This document shows positions 15,809 to 23,824 of a stretch of 64,000 bases of DNA, in pieces (the stretch's first letter is position 1; every line of letters begins with the position of its first letter). The stretch comes from Rhodococcus ruber NBRC 15591 (GTDB lineage: Bacteria; Actinomycetota; Actinomycetes; Mycobacteriales; Mycobacteriaceae). The notes beneath the pieces were generated by a model. The model was not told the DNA's origin and did no database searches. It was given only the letters and a program-made list of their open reading frames with translations. Made by a program: the position numbers and the translations under genes. Location of the stretch: contig NZ_BCXE01000021.1 in assembly GCF_001894945.1 (NCBI RefSeq), positions 1 through 64,000 on the forward strand. Reading direction: 5' to 3'.

Positions 15809-17185
15809 ATGCATCGACTCAGCGGCCTCGACGCCGGATTCCTGTACCTCGAGACGCCGACGCAGCTGCTGCACGTGTGCGGACTGATCGTCCTCGACCC
15901 GACCACGATTCCGGACGGATACCGCTTCGAGACGCTCCGCGCCGGACTCGCCGCCCGCCTTCCGGCCGTACCGTTGTTCCGGCAGAAGATCGCCGACAGC
16001 CCGTTCAATCTCGACCATCCGGTGTGGGTGGACGATCCGGACTTCGACCTCGACCGGCACCTGCACCGGGTCGCGGTCCCGGCGCCCGGGCGCCGGGAGG
16101 AACTCGCGGAACTGTGCGGGCACATCGCTGCGCAGCCGCTCGACCGCTCCCGGCCCCTGTGGGAGATGACCGTGATCGAGGGTCTCGAGGACGGGTCGGT
16201 CGCCGTCATGACGAAGATCCACCACGCGGGCGCGGACGGCGTCACCGGCGCCGAACTCGTGGCACAGCTGTGCAGTCTCGAACCCGATGCACCGCGGCCC
16301 GATCCGGTCGCCGACGGTGCCGGCGGGGGGTCGGCGCTCGAGATCGCCCTCGGCGGCCTGTTCAACGTCGCCACCCGCCCCTTGGGTCTGGTGCGGGCGC
16401 TGCCCAAGACCGTGGAACTGCTGCCCCGATGGATCACCCGGGCCCGCAGGGGCGAGGCCATGCCGGCGCCGTTCACCGCTCCGCGCACGTCCTTCAACGG
16501 CACCATCACCGGTCACCGCAGTGTCGGGTTCACGCGATTCGACCTGGACCGGGTCAAGGCGGTGAAGGACGCGCACGGCGTGAAGGTCAACGACGTCGTC
16601 ATGGCGGTGTGCGCCGGGGCGCTGCGCCGCTACCTCACCGAGCGCGACGAACTTCCCGACCCCCCACTGATCGGCATGGTCCCGGTGTCGGTGCGCGGCA
16701 CGTCGGACCGGCCCGGGCGCAATCAGGTCTCGCCGATGTTCGCGAGCCTGCACACCCACATCACGGATCCGATCGAGCGACTGCACGCGATCGCCGATGC
16801 GAACGCGTGCGCCAAAGAACACAATTCGGCACTGGGTGCGAGCCTGCTGCAGGACTGGACGCAGTTCATGGCACCGGCGGTGTTCGGCACCGCGATGCGC
16901 ATGTACGCGTCGCTGCGGCTGGCGGAACGCCACCCCGTCGTGCACAACCTGGTGGTGTCGAACGTGCCGGGTCCCGCCGTGCCCCTGTACTTTCTCGGCG
17001 CACGGATCCGGGGCATGTATCCGCTGGGGCCGATCTTCCACGGTGTCGGACTCAACGTCACCGTGATGTCGCTGGACGGCGCGCTCGATGTGGGCGTACT
17101 CGCGTGCCCCGAACTGGTTCCCGACCTCTGGTCGCTCGTCGACGGTTTCCCCGCGGCGCTCGAGGAACTCGAAACGAGCCGATGA
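15809..17185 (+). CDS. Wax ester synthase/diacylglycerol acyltransferase (WS/DGAT) 2
   Basis: A 458-residue paralogue of the preceding gene, with catalytic HHAGADG (138-144), LSGLDAGFLYLETPTQ, PLWEM and NLVVSNVPGP. It is predicted to form triacylglycerol or wax esters. Unlike its neighbour it has a KstR-like operator in its promoter, suggesting induction during sterol catabolism so that acyl-CoA from side-chain degradation is stored; this is inference. ATG 15809 matches the conserved N-terminus MHRLSGLD; the ATG at 15801 is out of frame. Confidence 0.92.
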   Translation: MHRLSGLDAGFLYLETPTQLLHVCGLIVLDPTTIPDGYRFETLRAGLAARLPAVPLFRQKIADSPFNLDHPVWVDDPDFDLDRHLHRVAVPAPGRREELAELCGHIAAQPLDRSRPLWEMTVIEGLEDGSVAVMTKIHHAGADGVTGAELVAQLCSLEPDAPRPDPVADGAGGGSALEIALGGLFNVATRPLGLVRALPKTVELLPRWITRARRGEAMPAPFTAPRTSFNGTITGHRSVGFTRFDLDRVKAVKDAHGVKVNDVVMAVCAGALRRYLTERDELPDPPLIGMVPVSVRGTSDRPGRNQVSPMFASLHTHITDPIERLHAIADANACAKEHNSALGASLLQDWTQFMAPAVFGTAMRMYASLRLAERHPVVHNLVVSNVPGPAVPLYFLGARIRGMYPLGPIFHGVGLNVTVMSLDGALDVGVLACPELVPDLWSLVDGFPAALEELETSR

Positions 17186-17271
17186 TCCGCCCTGTGCCTT
17201 TCGTCACGCCGGGAATCGACGTGGGGACCGCGCGGTTGACCGGGTCGACGCCCCCGTTTCCGCCACCCGGA

Positions 17272-17277
17272 TAGAGT
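17272..17277 (+). promoter_or_regulatory. -10 element of rnd, leaderless
   Basis: TAGAGT (17272-17277) lies 8 nt before ATG 17286, leaving no room for a Shine-Dalgarno. Confidence 0.45.
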
Positions 17278-17285
17278 CACGAAGC

Positions 17286-18524
17286 ATGTCGGTAGCCAAC
17301 GAGCACGAGCCCGCGCGGGCAGCGGTCCCGTTGCTGACCCCGCGGGACGGGGTCCCCGAGGTCGTCACCACGGCTGCCGGAGTGGCCGCGGCCGCGGAAG
17401 CACTCGCCGCGGGCCGGGGACCACTCGCCGTCGACGCGGAACGCGCCTCGGGTTTCCGGTACTCCGCGCGGGCCTACCTGGTGCAACTGCGACGGGCCGG
17501 CGCCGGCACGGTACTGCTCGACCCGATCCCGACGGCCGGGGCGCTCGCCCCGCTCGCCTCGGCGATCAACGATCTCGAGTGGGTGCTGCACTCCGCCGAC
17601 CAGGACCTGCCCGGCCTCGACGAGCTGGGGCTGCGACCTGCGGTGCTCTACGACACCGAGCTGGCCGGACGGCTGGCCGGCTTCGATCGAGTGGGGCTGG
17701 CCGCCATCGTCGAACGCACCCTCGGTTTCGAACTGCGCAAGGGGCACGGGGCTGCGGACTGGTCCACCCGGCCGCTTCCCGACGCCTGGCTGAACTACGC
17801 GGCACTCGATGTCGAGATCCTCGTCGAGCTCCGGGACGCGATGGCGGACGAGCTCGAGCGGCAGGGCAAGTCGGAGTGGGCCGCGCAGGAGTTCGAGCAC
17901 ATCCGTCGCGCCGGGCCCCCCGCCCCCAAACCCGACCGCTGGCGCCGCACCTCCCGGATCCACACCCTCAAGGATTCGCGGCGGCTCGCGATCGTGCGCG
18001 AGTTGTGGACTGCGCGAGACGAACTCGCGGCGCGGCGCGATATCGCACCCGGACGGGTACTGCCGGACTCGGCGATCGTCGCCGCCGCGGAGGCCGCGCC
18101 CCGCACGGTCGAGGAACTGCGCGCCCTGCCGGTGTTCGGAGGCCCCCGTCAGCGCCGGTCGTCGCGGATATGGCTGGGCGCGATCGAGCGGGCCCGGGCA
18201 CTGCCGAAATCGGACCTGCCCCCCGTCACGCAGCCGTTCACCGGCCCGCCGCCGGCCAACCGCTGGGCCCGGCACGACCCCGAAGCCGCGGCGCGGCTCA
18301 CCGCGGCCCGGTCCGCGCTCGCCGAGCTGAGCGAGCAGGTGCAGGTGCCGGTGGAGAATCTGGTCGGCCCCGAAATGGTGCGCCGGCTGTGCTGGGAGTG
18401 GCAGGTGCCGGCGGATGCGGACGTGGTCGCGTACATCGAGGAACGGTTCGCCGCCGACGGGGCACGGCCCTGGCAGCGGGAACTGACGGTGCCGCGGCTG
18501 GCGAAGGCGCTGTCCGCGGACTGA
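17286..18524 (+). CDS. rnd: Ribonuclease D-type 3'-5' exoribonuclease with HRDC domain
   Basis: A 412-residue DEDD exonuclease. AVDAERASGF supplies the first Asp/Glu pair, HSADQDL the second Asp, and YAALDVEILVEL the last Asp region. The HRDC domain follows after about residue 220 (LAIVRELWTARDELAARRDIAPGRVLPD). It probably trims 3' ends of tRNA or other stable RNAs. Matches the position and size class of Rv2681. Long 3' tail with RWARHDPEAA and a C-terminal helical region is typical of actinobacterial versions. Confidence 0.9.
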   Translation: MSVANEHEPARAAVPLLTPRDGVPEVVTTAAGVAAAAEALAAGRGPLAVDAERASGFRYSARAYLVQLRRAGAGTVLLDPIPTAGALAPLASAINDLEWVLHSADQDLPGLDELGLRPAVLYDTELAGRLAGFDRVGLAAIVERTLGFELRKGHGAADWSTRPLPDAWLNYAALDVEILVELRDAMADELERQGKSEWAAQEFEHIRRAGPPAPKPDRWRRTSRIHTLKDSRRLAIVRELWTARDELAARRDIAPGRVLPDSAIVAAAEAAPRTVEELRALPVFGGPRQRRSSRIWLGAIERARALPKSDLPPVTQPFTGPPPANRWARHDPEAAARLTAARSALAELSEQVQVPVENLVGPEMVRRLCWEWQVPADADVVAYIEERFAADGARPWQRELTVPRLAKALSAD

Positions 18525-18773
18525 CCCCCCGGATCCCCTCCTTCGCGACGGTCGAGCTCGGCGCGCCGCGATCGTCACCGTCCGCCTCGTGCCCGAGCGC
18601 GCGCTCGCCGGTGCCCCCGAGCGCGCTCGCGCCGGTGCTGCAGCCGTCCGAAGCCGGCGACGAGAACTGCCACGGGCAGGATCGCCGGTCACGACCGTCC
18701 ACGGCCGTCGGCCGCGCCGCCGGAACGGCAGCCCGCGGCGCACCCCTCCCGCCACCCCGGACACGGGTGGTAA
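18525..18773. other. Non-coding gap before fadA
   Basis: The 355-bp gap between rnd and fadA (18525-18879) has no convincing ORF. Its left part holds a near-direct repeat (GAGCGCGCTCGCCGGTGCC / GAGCGCGCTCGCGCCGGTGC, about 18595-18637). Its right part holds the TetR-type operator (18774-18789) and the fadA ribosome-binding site. Confidence 0.5.
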
Positions 18774-18789
18774 GTTACCGGTCGGTAAC
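18774..18789. promoter_or_regulatory. TetR-type palindromic operator of fadAB
   Basis: GTTACCGGTCGGTAAC has 7-bp arms (GTTACCG/CGGTAAC) around a GT centre, about 90 bp before the fadA start. The size and symmetry fit a TetR-family fatty-acid regulator binding site. No regulator gene is adjacent, so it must act in trans. Confidence 0.5.
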
Positions 18790-18879
18790 ACGCCGGCGTC
18801 CGGGCTCCCGTCGCCGGATGTTCCCGGAACCCTGGCCTCGCCCACGGCGGCGAGCATCGCTCCATCGGGAGGAATACGC

Positions 18880-20088
18880 GTGGCGTCAACCACCACAACT
18901 CAACGCACTGTCGTCTTCGTCGACGGCGTACGCACCCCGTTCGGGAAGGCGGGCCCGAAGGGCATCTACGCGGAGACCCGCGCCGACGACCTCGTCGTCA
19001 AGACCATCAGGGAACTGCTGCGCCGCAACCCTCAGCTCGACCCCGCGCGCATCGACGAGGTCGCCGTCGCCGCAACCACCCAGACCGGCGATCAGGGCCT
19101 GACCATCGGCCGCACCTCCGCGATCCTCGCCGGCCTGCCCGAGACCGTGCCGGGCTTCGCGATCGACCGGATGTGCGCGGGCGCGATGACCGCGGTCACC
19201 ACCACCGCCTCCGGGATCGGCTTCGGCCAGTACGACGTCGTCGTCGCCGGCGGCGTCGAGCACATGGGCCGCCACCCGATGGGCGAGGGCGCCGATCCGA
19301 ATCCCCGCTTCCTCGCCGACAAGCTCGTCGATCCCAGCGCCCTGGTGATGGGCAACACCGCGGAGAACCTGCACGACCGCTTCCCCGGCATCACCAAGGC
19401 CCGTACCGACGCCTACGCCGTCGCCAGCCAGAACAAGTACGACGCCGCGAAGAAGGCCGGCCACCTCGCCGACACCCTCGTACCCGTCGCGACGCGGTCC
19501 GCGAGCGGATGGGGCCTGGCCACCGAGGACGAGCCGCCGCGTCCGGGCACCACGCTCGAGGATCTCGCGACGCTCAAGACCCCGTTCCGTCCCGCCGGCC
19601 GCATCACCGCCGGCAACGCCGCCGGCCTCAACGACGGCGCGACGGCCTGCATCCTCGCCGGCGAGGACACCGCCCGCGAACTCGGCCTGCAGATCGGGAT
19701 GCGCATGGTCGGGTTCGCCTTCCAGGGTGTCGATCCGGCCGTGATGGGCATCGGCCCGGTGCCGGCGACCGAGAAGGTCCTGGCCCGCACCGGTCTGACC
19801 ATCGACGACATCGGTCTGTTCGAGATCAACGAAGCCTTCGCCGTGCAGGTCCTCGCCTTCCTCGAGCACTTCGGCATCGACGACGACGACCCGCGAGTCA
19901 ACCAGTGGGGCGGTGCCATCGCCTGCGGCCACCCGCTCGCCTCGTCCGGCGTGCGTCTGATGACCCAGCTCTCCCGGCAGTTCGCGCAGCACCCCGAGGT
20001 GCGTTACGGCCTGACCACGATGTGCATCGGCCTCGGCATGGGCGGCACCGTGATCTGGGAGAACCCCAACTTCGAGGGAGACAAGTAG
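18880..20088 (+). CDS. fadA: Acetyl-CoA acyltransferase (3-ketoacyl-CoA thiolase)
   Basis: A 402-residue degradative thiolase. The acyl-accepting Cys99 is in DRMCAGAM, the His of ACGHPLASSG and the second Cys in TMCIGLGMGG complete the active site, and NEAFAVQ is the conserved NEAF motif. It cleaves 3-ketoacyl-CoA to acetyl-CoA and shortened acyl-CoA. GTG 18880 follows GGGAGGA with good spacing. fadB begins 2 bp after its stop, forming the beta-oxidation trifunctional pair; the orthologous pair in M. tuberculosis (fadA-fadB) lies elsewhere in the genome. Confidence 0.94.
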   Translation: MASTTTTQRTVVFVDGVRTPFGKAGPKGIYAETRADDLVVKTIRELLRRNPQLDPARIDEVAVAATTQTGDQGLTIGRTSAILAGLPETVPGFAIDRMCAGAMTAVTTTASGIGFGQYDVVVAGGVEHMGRHPMGEGADPNPRFLADKLVDPSALVMGNTAENLHDRFPGITKARTDAYAVASQNKYDAAKKAGHLADTLVPVATRSASGWGLATEDEPPRPGTTLEDLATLKTPFRPAGRITAGNAAGLNDGATACILAGEDTARELGLQIGMRMVGFAFQGVDPAVMGIGPVPATEKVLARTGLTIDDIGLFEINEAFAVQVLAFLEHFGIDDDDPRVNQWGGAIACGHPLASSGVRLMTQLSRQFAQHPEVRYGLTTMCIGLGMGGTVIWENPNFEGDK

Positions 20089-20090
20089 TC

Positions 20091-22196
20091 ATGAGCGAGC
20101 TTTCGTCCCTGTTCGCCGACGAGGTCGTCACGAACGCCTACACCAAGATCCTCCGGGTGCCCGGCATCGACGGTCCCGTCGCGCTGATCACGCTGGACAA
20201 CGGGTTCGACCACACCAAGCCGAACTCGTTCGGCCCTGCCGGCCTCGCCGCATTCGACGCCGCGCTCGACGAGGCGTTCGCCGCCGATCCTGCCGCCGTC
20301 GCCGTCACCGGCAAGCCGTTCATCTTTGCCGCGGGTGCCGATCTCAAGGGCGTGCCCGCGATCACCACCCGCGAGCAGGGCATCGAACTCGGCCGGCTCG
20401 GCCACCGGGTCTTCCGGCGGCTGCGCGAGTCGGCCGTCCCGACCTTCGCGTTCGTCAACGGGCTCGCGCTCGGCGGCGGCCTCGAGGTCGGGCTGCACTG
20501 CCACTACCGCACCTACGCCGACAACGTGCCCGCGCTCGGTCTGCCCGAGACCATGCTCGGCCTGGTTCCCGGCTGGGGCGGCACGCAGCTGCTGCCGAAT
20601 CTGATCGGACCCGACGCGGCCGTCACCCTGATCCTCCAGAACCCGCTCGACAACGGCAAAGTGATCCGTGCGAAGCAGGCCGAGCAGATCGGCCTCGCCG
20701 ACGCGGTGTTCGGATCGGCGGATTTCCTCGAGCAGTCCTTGGCCTGGGCCGCGAAGGTACTCGCAGGGCAGATCACCCCCGCCCGCCCCGAGATCGACCG
20801 CGGCGCAGGCTGGGACAGCGCCCTCGAGCGGGCGAAGGCGCTCGTCGCGGCGAAGACTCGCGGCTTCGCGCCCGCCCCCGCCCGGGCGATCGAGCTGCTC
20901 GATCTCGCCCGCAACACCGACATCGGTGACCCGCAGTCGCTGTCGGCCGGCTTCGCCGCCGAGGACGAGGCGCTGGCGGACCTGCTCATGTCCGACGAAC
21001 TGCGAGCCGGACTGTACGCGTTCGACCTGGTCAACAAGCGCGCCAAACGTCCCGCGGGGGCCCCGGACAAGTCACTGGCCCGCAAGGTCACCGGCGTCGG
21101 CATCGTCGGCGCGGGCCTGATGGCCAGCCAGCTGGCGCTGCTGTTCGTCCGGCAGCTGAAGGTGCCGGTGATCCTCACCGACATCGACCAGGAGCGCATC
21201 GACAAGGGCGTCGGCTACGTCCATACCGAGATCGACAAGCTGCAGGGCAAGGGCCGGCTCTCGCCCGACGCGGCGAACCGCCTCAAGGCGCTGGTGTCCG
21301 GCTCGCTGGACAAGGCCGCGTTCGCGGACACCGACTTCGTCATCGAGGCCGTGTTCGAGAACATGGACGTCAAGAAGCAGGTGTTCGCCGATCTCGAGCA
21401 GCATCTCTCGCCCGAGACGATTCTCGCGACCAACACCTCGTCGCTGTCGATCACGGAGATGGCTGCGGATCTGAAGCACCCCGAGCGCGTAGTCGGCTTC
21501 CACTTCTTCAACCCCGTCGCCGTGCTCCCGTTGCTCGAGATCATCAAGGGCGCGCAGACGGACGACGCGACCCTGGCCACGGCCTTCGCCACCGCCAGGG
21601 CACTGAAGAAGTCGGCCGTACTGTGCGCGGACAAGCCGGGATTCGTGTTCAACCGCCTCGTCACCCGCACCCTCGGCGAGGTCATGACCGCCGTGGATGA
21701 GGGCACCCCGTTCGAGGTGGCGGACAACGCCGTCGGCGCGCTCGGCATGCCCATGAGCCCGTTCACCCTGCTCGCGCTCGTCGGCCCGGCCGTCGCGCTG
21801 CACACCGGCGAGACCCTGCAGGCCGCCTACCCCGAGCGCTTCGTCTCCTCCCCGGGCCTCGAGGCACTCGTCGAGGCCCGCAAGCCCGGCGTGTGGACGT
21901 ACGTCGACGGCAAGCAGGTCGTCGACCCGGACGTCGCCGCGCTCTGGCCGCAGGGCGACAGGCCCTCCACCGCCGAGGAGGTGCTCGAGCGGACCCGCCG
22001 CGCGTTCGCGGAGGAGATCCGGATCATGCTCGAGGAGGGCGTCGTCGCCGCCCCCGAGGACATCGACCTGTGCCTGATCCTCGGTGGCGGCTTCGGATTC
22101 TGGAACGGGGGCATCACCCCGTACCTGGATCGCACCGGCACCTCGGAGGCCGTCAACGGCGCACGCTTCCTCGCACCGGGAGTGGCGAGCGTCTGA
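20091..22196 (+). CDS. fadB: Trifunctional beta-oxidation protein alpha subunit (enoyl-CoA hydratase/3-hydroxyacyl-CoA dehydrogenase)
   Basis: A 701-residue two-part enzyme. Residues about 10-260 are a crotonase domain (GADLKGVPAI oxyanion loop, LALGGGLEVGLHC, PETMLGLVPGWGGTQLLP with the catalytic Glu). Residues about 325-600 are the NAD-binding dehydrogenase (GVGIVGAGLMAS, ATNTSSLSITEMA, VVGFHFFNPVAVLPLLEI with the catalytic His), followed by the dehydrogenase C-terminal domains. It hydrates enoyl-CoA and oxidises 3-hydroxyacyl-CoA for FadA. It lies 2 bp after fadA, and an 18-bp-stem terminator follows at 22214-22259. Confidence 0.95.
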   Translation: MSELSSLFADEVVTNAYTKILRVPGIDGPVALITLDNGFDHTKPNSFGPAGLAAFDAALDEAFAADPAAVAVTGKPFIFAAGADLKGVPAITTREQGIELGRLGHRVFRRLRESAVPTFAFVNGLALGGGLEVGLHCHYRTYADNVPALGLPETMLGLVPGWGGTQLLPNLIGPDAAVTLILQNPLDNGKVIRAKQAEQIGLADAVFGSADFLEQSLAWAAKVLAGQITPARPEIDRGAGWDSALERAKALVAAKTRGFAPAPARAIELLDLARNTDIGDPQSLSAGFAAEDEALADLLMSDELRAGLYAFDLVNKRAKRPAGAPDKSLARKVTGVGIVGAGLMASQLALLFVRQLKVPVILTDIDQERIDKGVGYVHTEIDKLQGKGRLSPDAANRLKALVSGSLDKAAFADTDFVIEAVFENMDVKKQVFADLEQHLSPETILATNTSSLSITEMAADLKHPERVVGFHFFNPVAVLPLLEIIKGAQTDDATLATAFATARALKKSAVLCADKPGFVFNRLVTRTLGEVMTAVDEGTPFEVADNAVGALGMPMSPFTLLALVGPAVALHTGETLQAAYPERFVSSPGLEALVEARKPGVWTYVDGKQVVDPDVAALWPQGDRPSTAEEVLERTRRAFAEEIRIMLEEGVVAAPEDIDLCLILGGGFGFWNGGITPYLDRTGTSEAVNGARFLAPGVASV

Positions 22197-22213
22197 CGTC
22201 CGGTTGCTCGTCG

Positions 22214-22259
22214 GGGCGGCCCGCGGTCCGCGCACTCCGCTGCGGACCGCGGGCCGCCC
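22214..22259 (+). terminator. Strong hairpin after fadB
   Basis: A perfect 18-bp inverted repeat (22214-22231 with 22242-22259), 10-nt loop, starts 18 bp after the fadB stop. All-G/C stem with little U-tract, the usual form of terminators in this GC range. Confidence 0.65.
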
Positions 22260-22322
22260 TCGGTGCATATCGCCCCGGCCACGGTGCCCGCCGAAGCGGC
22301 CCCCTCGGTGCACCGTCAGGCG

Positions 22323-22328
22323 TACCGT
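22323..22328 (+). promoter_or_regulatory. -10 element of sugar transporter gene, leaderless
   Basis: TACCGT (22323-22328) is exactly 7 nt before GTG 22336. Confidence 0.45.
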
Positions 22329-22335
22329 CCAGCCT

Positions 22336-23775
22336 GTGACCGACAGTTCCCACCTCCCCCATTCGAGGCTCGAACAGCAGCACACGGTGACCCGGGCGGT
22401 GCTGTTCGCCGCCGCGGCCGCACTCGGCGGATTCCTGTTCGGGTACGACACCGCCGTCATCAACGGCGCCGTCGGAGCCATCCGTGAGCGCTACGAGGTC
22501 GGTGCCGGCGCGATCGGATTGTCGGTGTCGCTGACCCTGGTCGGCGCGGCGCTGGGCGCGTGGATCGCGGGCAGCGTCGCCGACCGGCTGGGCCGGATCC
22601 GGGTCATGCAGATCGCCGCGATCCTGTTCATGATCAGCGCCCTCGGGTCGGCGTTCCCCTTCAGCATCTACGACCTGACGTTCTGGCGCACCGTCGGCGG
22701 TGTCGGCGTCGGCTTCGCCTCCGTCATCGCGCCGGCCTACATCGCCGAGATCTCGCCGGCCGCGGTGCGCGGCCGCCTCGGCTCGATGTACCAGCTCGCC
22801 ATCGTCCTGGGTATCGCGATTTCCCAGCTCGTCAACTATGCGCTGGCCGCGGCCGCGGGTGGGGCCGGCGAGAACCTGCTCGGCATCCAGGCCTGGCAGT
22901 GGATGCTGGCGCTGGAGGTCGTTCCCGCCGGCTTGTATCTGCTGCTGACCTTCCCCATCCCGGAGTCGCCGCGGTTCCTCGTGCGGATCGGCCGGGAGGA
23001 CGCGGCGCGGCGGATCGTCTCGGCGGTCGAGGGCGGCGACCAGGTGGCGGTCGCCGAGCGCATCGCCACCATCCGCGAGACCCTGCATCTCGAGGCGGCG
23101 CGGCCCGGCGTGCGGGACGTGTTCACCCGGCGCTTCGGCGTCGCCACACTCGTCTACGTCGGTATCGCCCTGGCCGCGCTGCAGCAGTTCGTCGGCATCA
23201 ACGTGATCTTCTACTACTCGTCGACGCTGTGGCAGGCAGTCGGGTTCGGTGAGGATCGGTCCCTGCTCATCAGCGTCGTCAGCGCGCTGGTCAACATCGT
23301 CGGCACCTTCGTGGCCATCGCCGTGATCGACAAGATCGGACGCAAGCCGCTGCTGCTGGTCGGTTCGGTGGGCATGGCGCTCTCGCTGGGCACCGCGGCG
23401 GTGTGCTTCCACTCGGCGACGTTCGTCGTCGACGAGGACGGGGAGAAGGTCGCTACGCTGTCCGACACCTACGGGATGATCGCCCTGCTCGCGGCCAACG
23501 CCTTCGTGTTCTTCTTCGCCCTGTCGTGGGGGCCGGTCGTATGGGTCCTCATCAGCGAGATGTTCCCGAACCGGGTGCGCGCCGTCGCCGTCGGCATCGC
23601 GACCGCGTCCAACTGGATCGCCAACTTCCTCGTGTCTGCGACATTCCCCGCGCTGGCCGACTGGAACCTGTCGTTCACCTACGCCGGCTACGCGGCGATG
23701 GCCGCGCTGTCGCTGCTGGTGGTGATCAAGTTCGTGCCCGAAACCCGCGGACGGACGCTCGAGGAAGCCGGCTGA
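22336..23775 (+). CDS. MFS sugar:H+ symporter
   Basis: A 479-residue, 12-TM major facilitator of the sugar porter family: GGFLFGYDTAVINGAVG in TM1, the DRLGR loop motif (VADRLGRIRVMQ), PESPRFLV after TM6, QQFVGINVIFYYSSTLW in TM7, DKIGRKPLLL, and the terminal PETRGRTLEE. These are hallmarks of XylE/GlcP-type hexose or pentose symporters; the exact sugar is unknown. GTG 22336 is chosen because of the leaderless -10 and the natural N-terminal tail. It is transcribed alone, between terminators at 22214 and 23781. Confidence 0.92.
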   Translation: MTDSSHLPHSRLEQQHTVTRAVLFAAAAALGGFLFGYDTAVINGAVGAIRERYEVGAGAIGLSVSLTLVGAALGAWIAGSVADRLGRIRVMQIAAILFMISALGSAFPFSIYDLTFWRTVGGVGVGFASVIAPAYIAEISPAAVRGRLGSMYQLAIVLGIAISQLVNYALAAAAGGAGENLLGIQAWQWMLALEVVPAGLYLLLTFPIPESPRFLVRIGREDAARRIVSAVEGGDQVAVAERIATIRETLHLEAARPGVRDVFTRRFGVATLVYVGIALAALQQFVGINVIFYYSSTLWQAVGFGEDRSLLISVVSALVNIVGTFVAIAVIDKIGRKPLLLVGSVGMALSLGTAAVCFHSATFVVDEDGEKVATLSDTYGMIALLAANAFVFFFALSWGPVVWVLISEMFPNRVRAVAVGIATASNWIANFLVSATFPALADWNLSFTYAGYAAMAALSLLVVIKFVPETRGRTLEEAG

Positions 23776-23780
23776 ACGAT

Positions 23781-23814
23781 CGGCGGGCCGACCGCAGGTG
23801 CGGTCGGCCCGCCG
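23781..23814. terminator. Bidirectional terminator between sugar MFS and dxs
   Basis: CGGCGGGCCGACCGCA (23781-23796) is followed by its exact complement at 23799-23814, giving a 15-16-bp stem. It sits between two convergent stop codons 50 bp apart. Confidence 0.7.
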
Positions 23815-23824
23815 ACAGCAGCAC

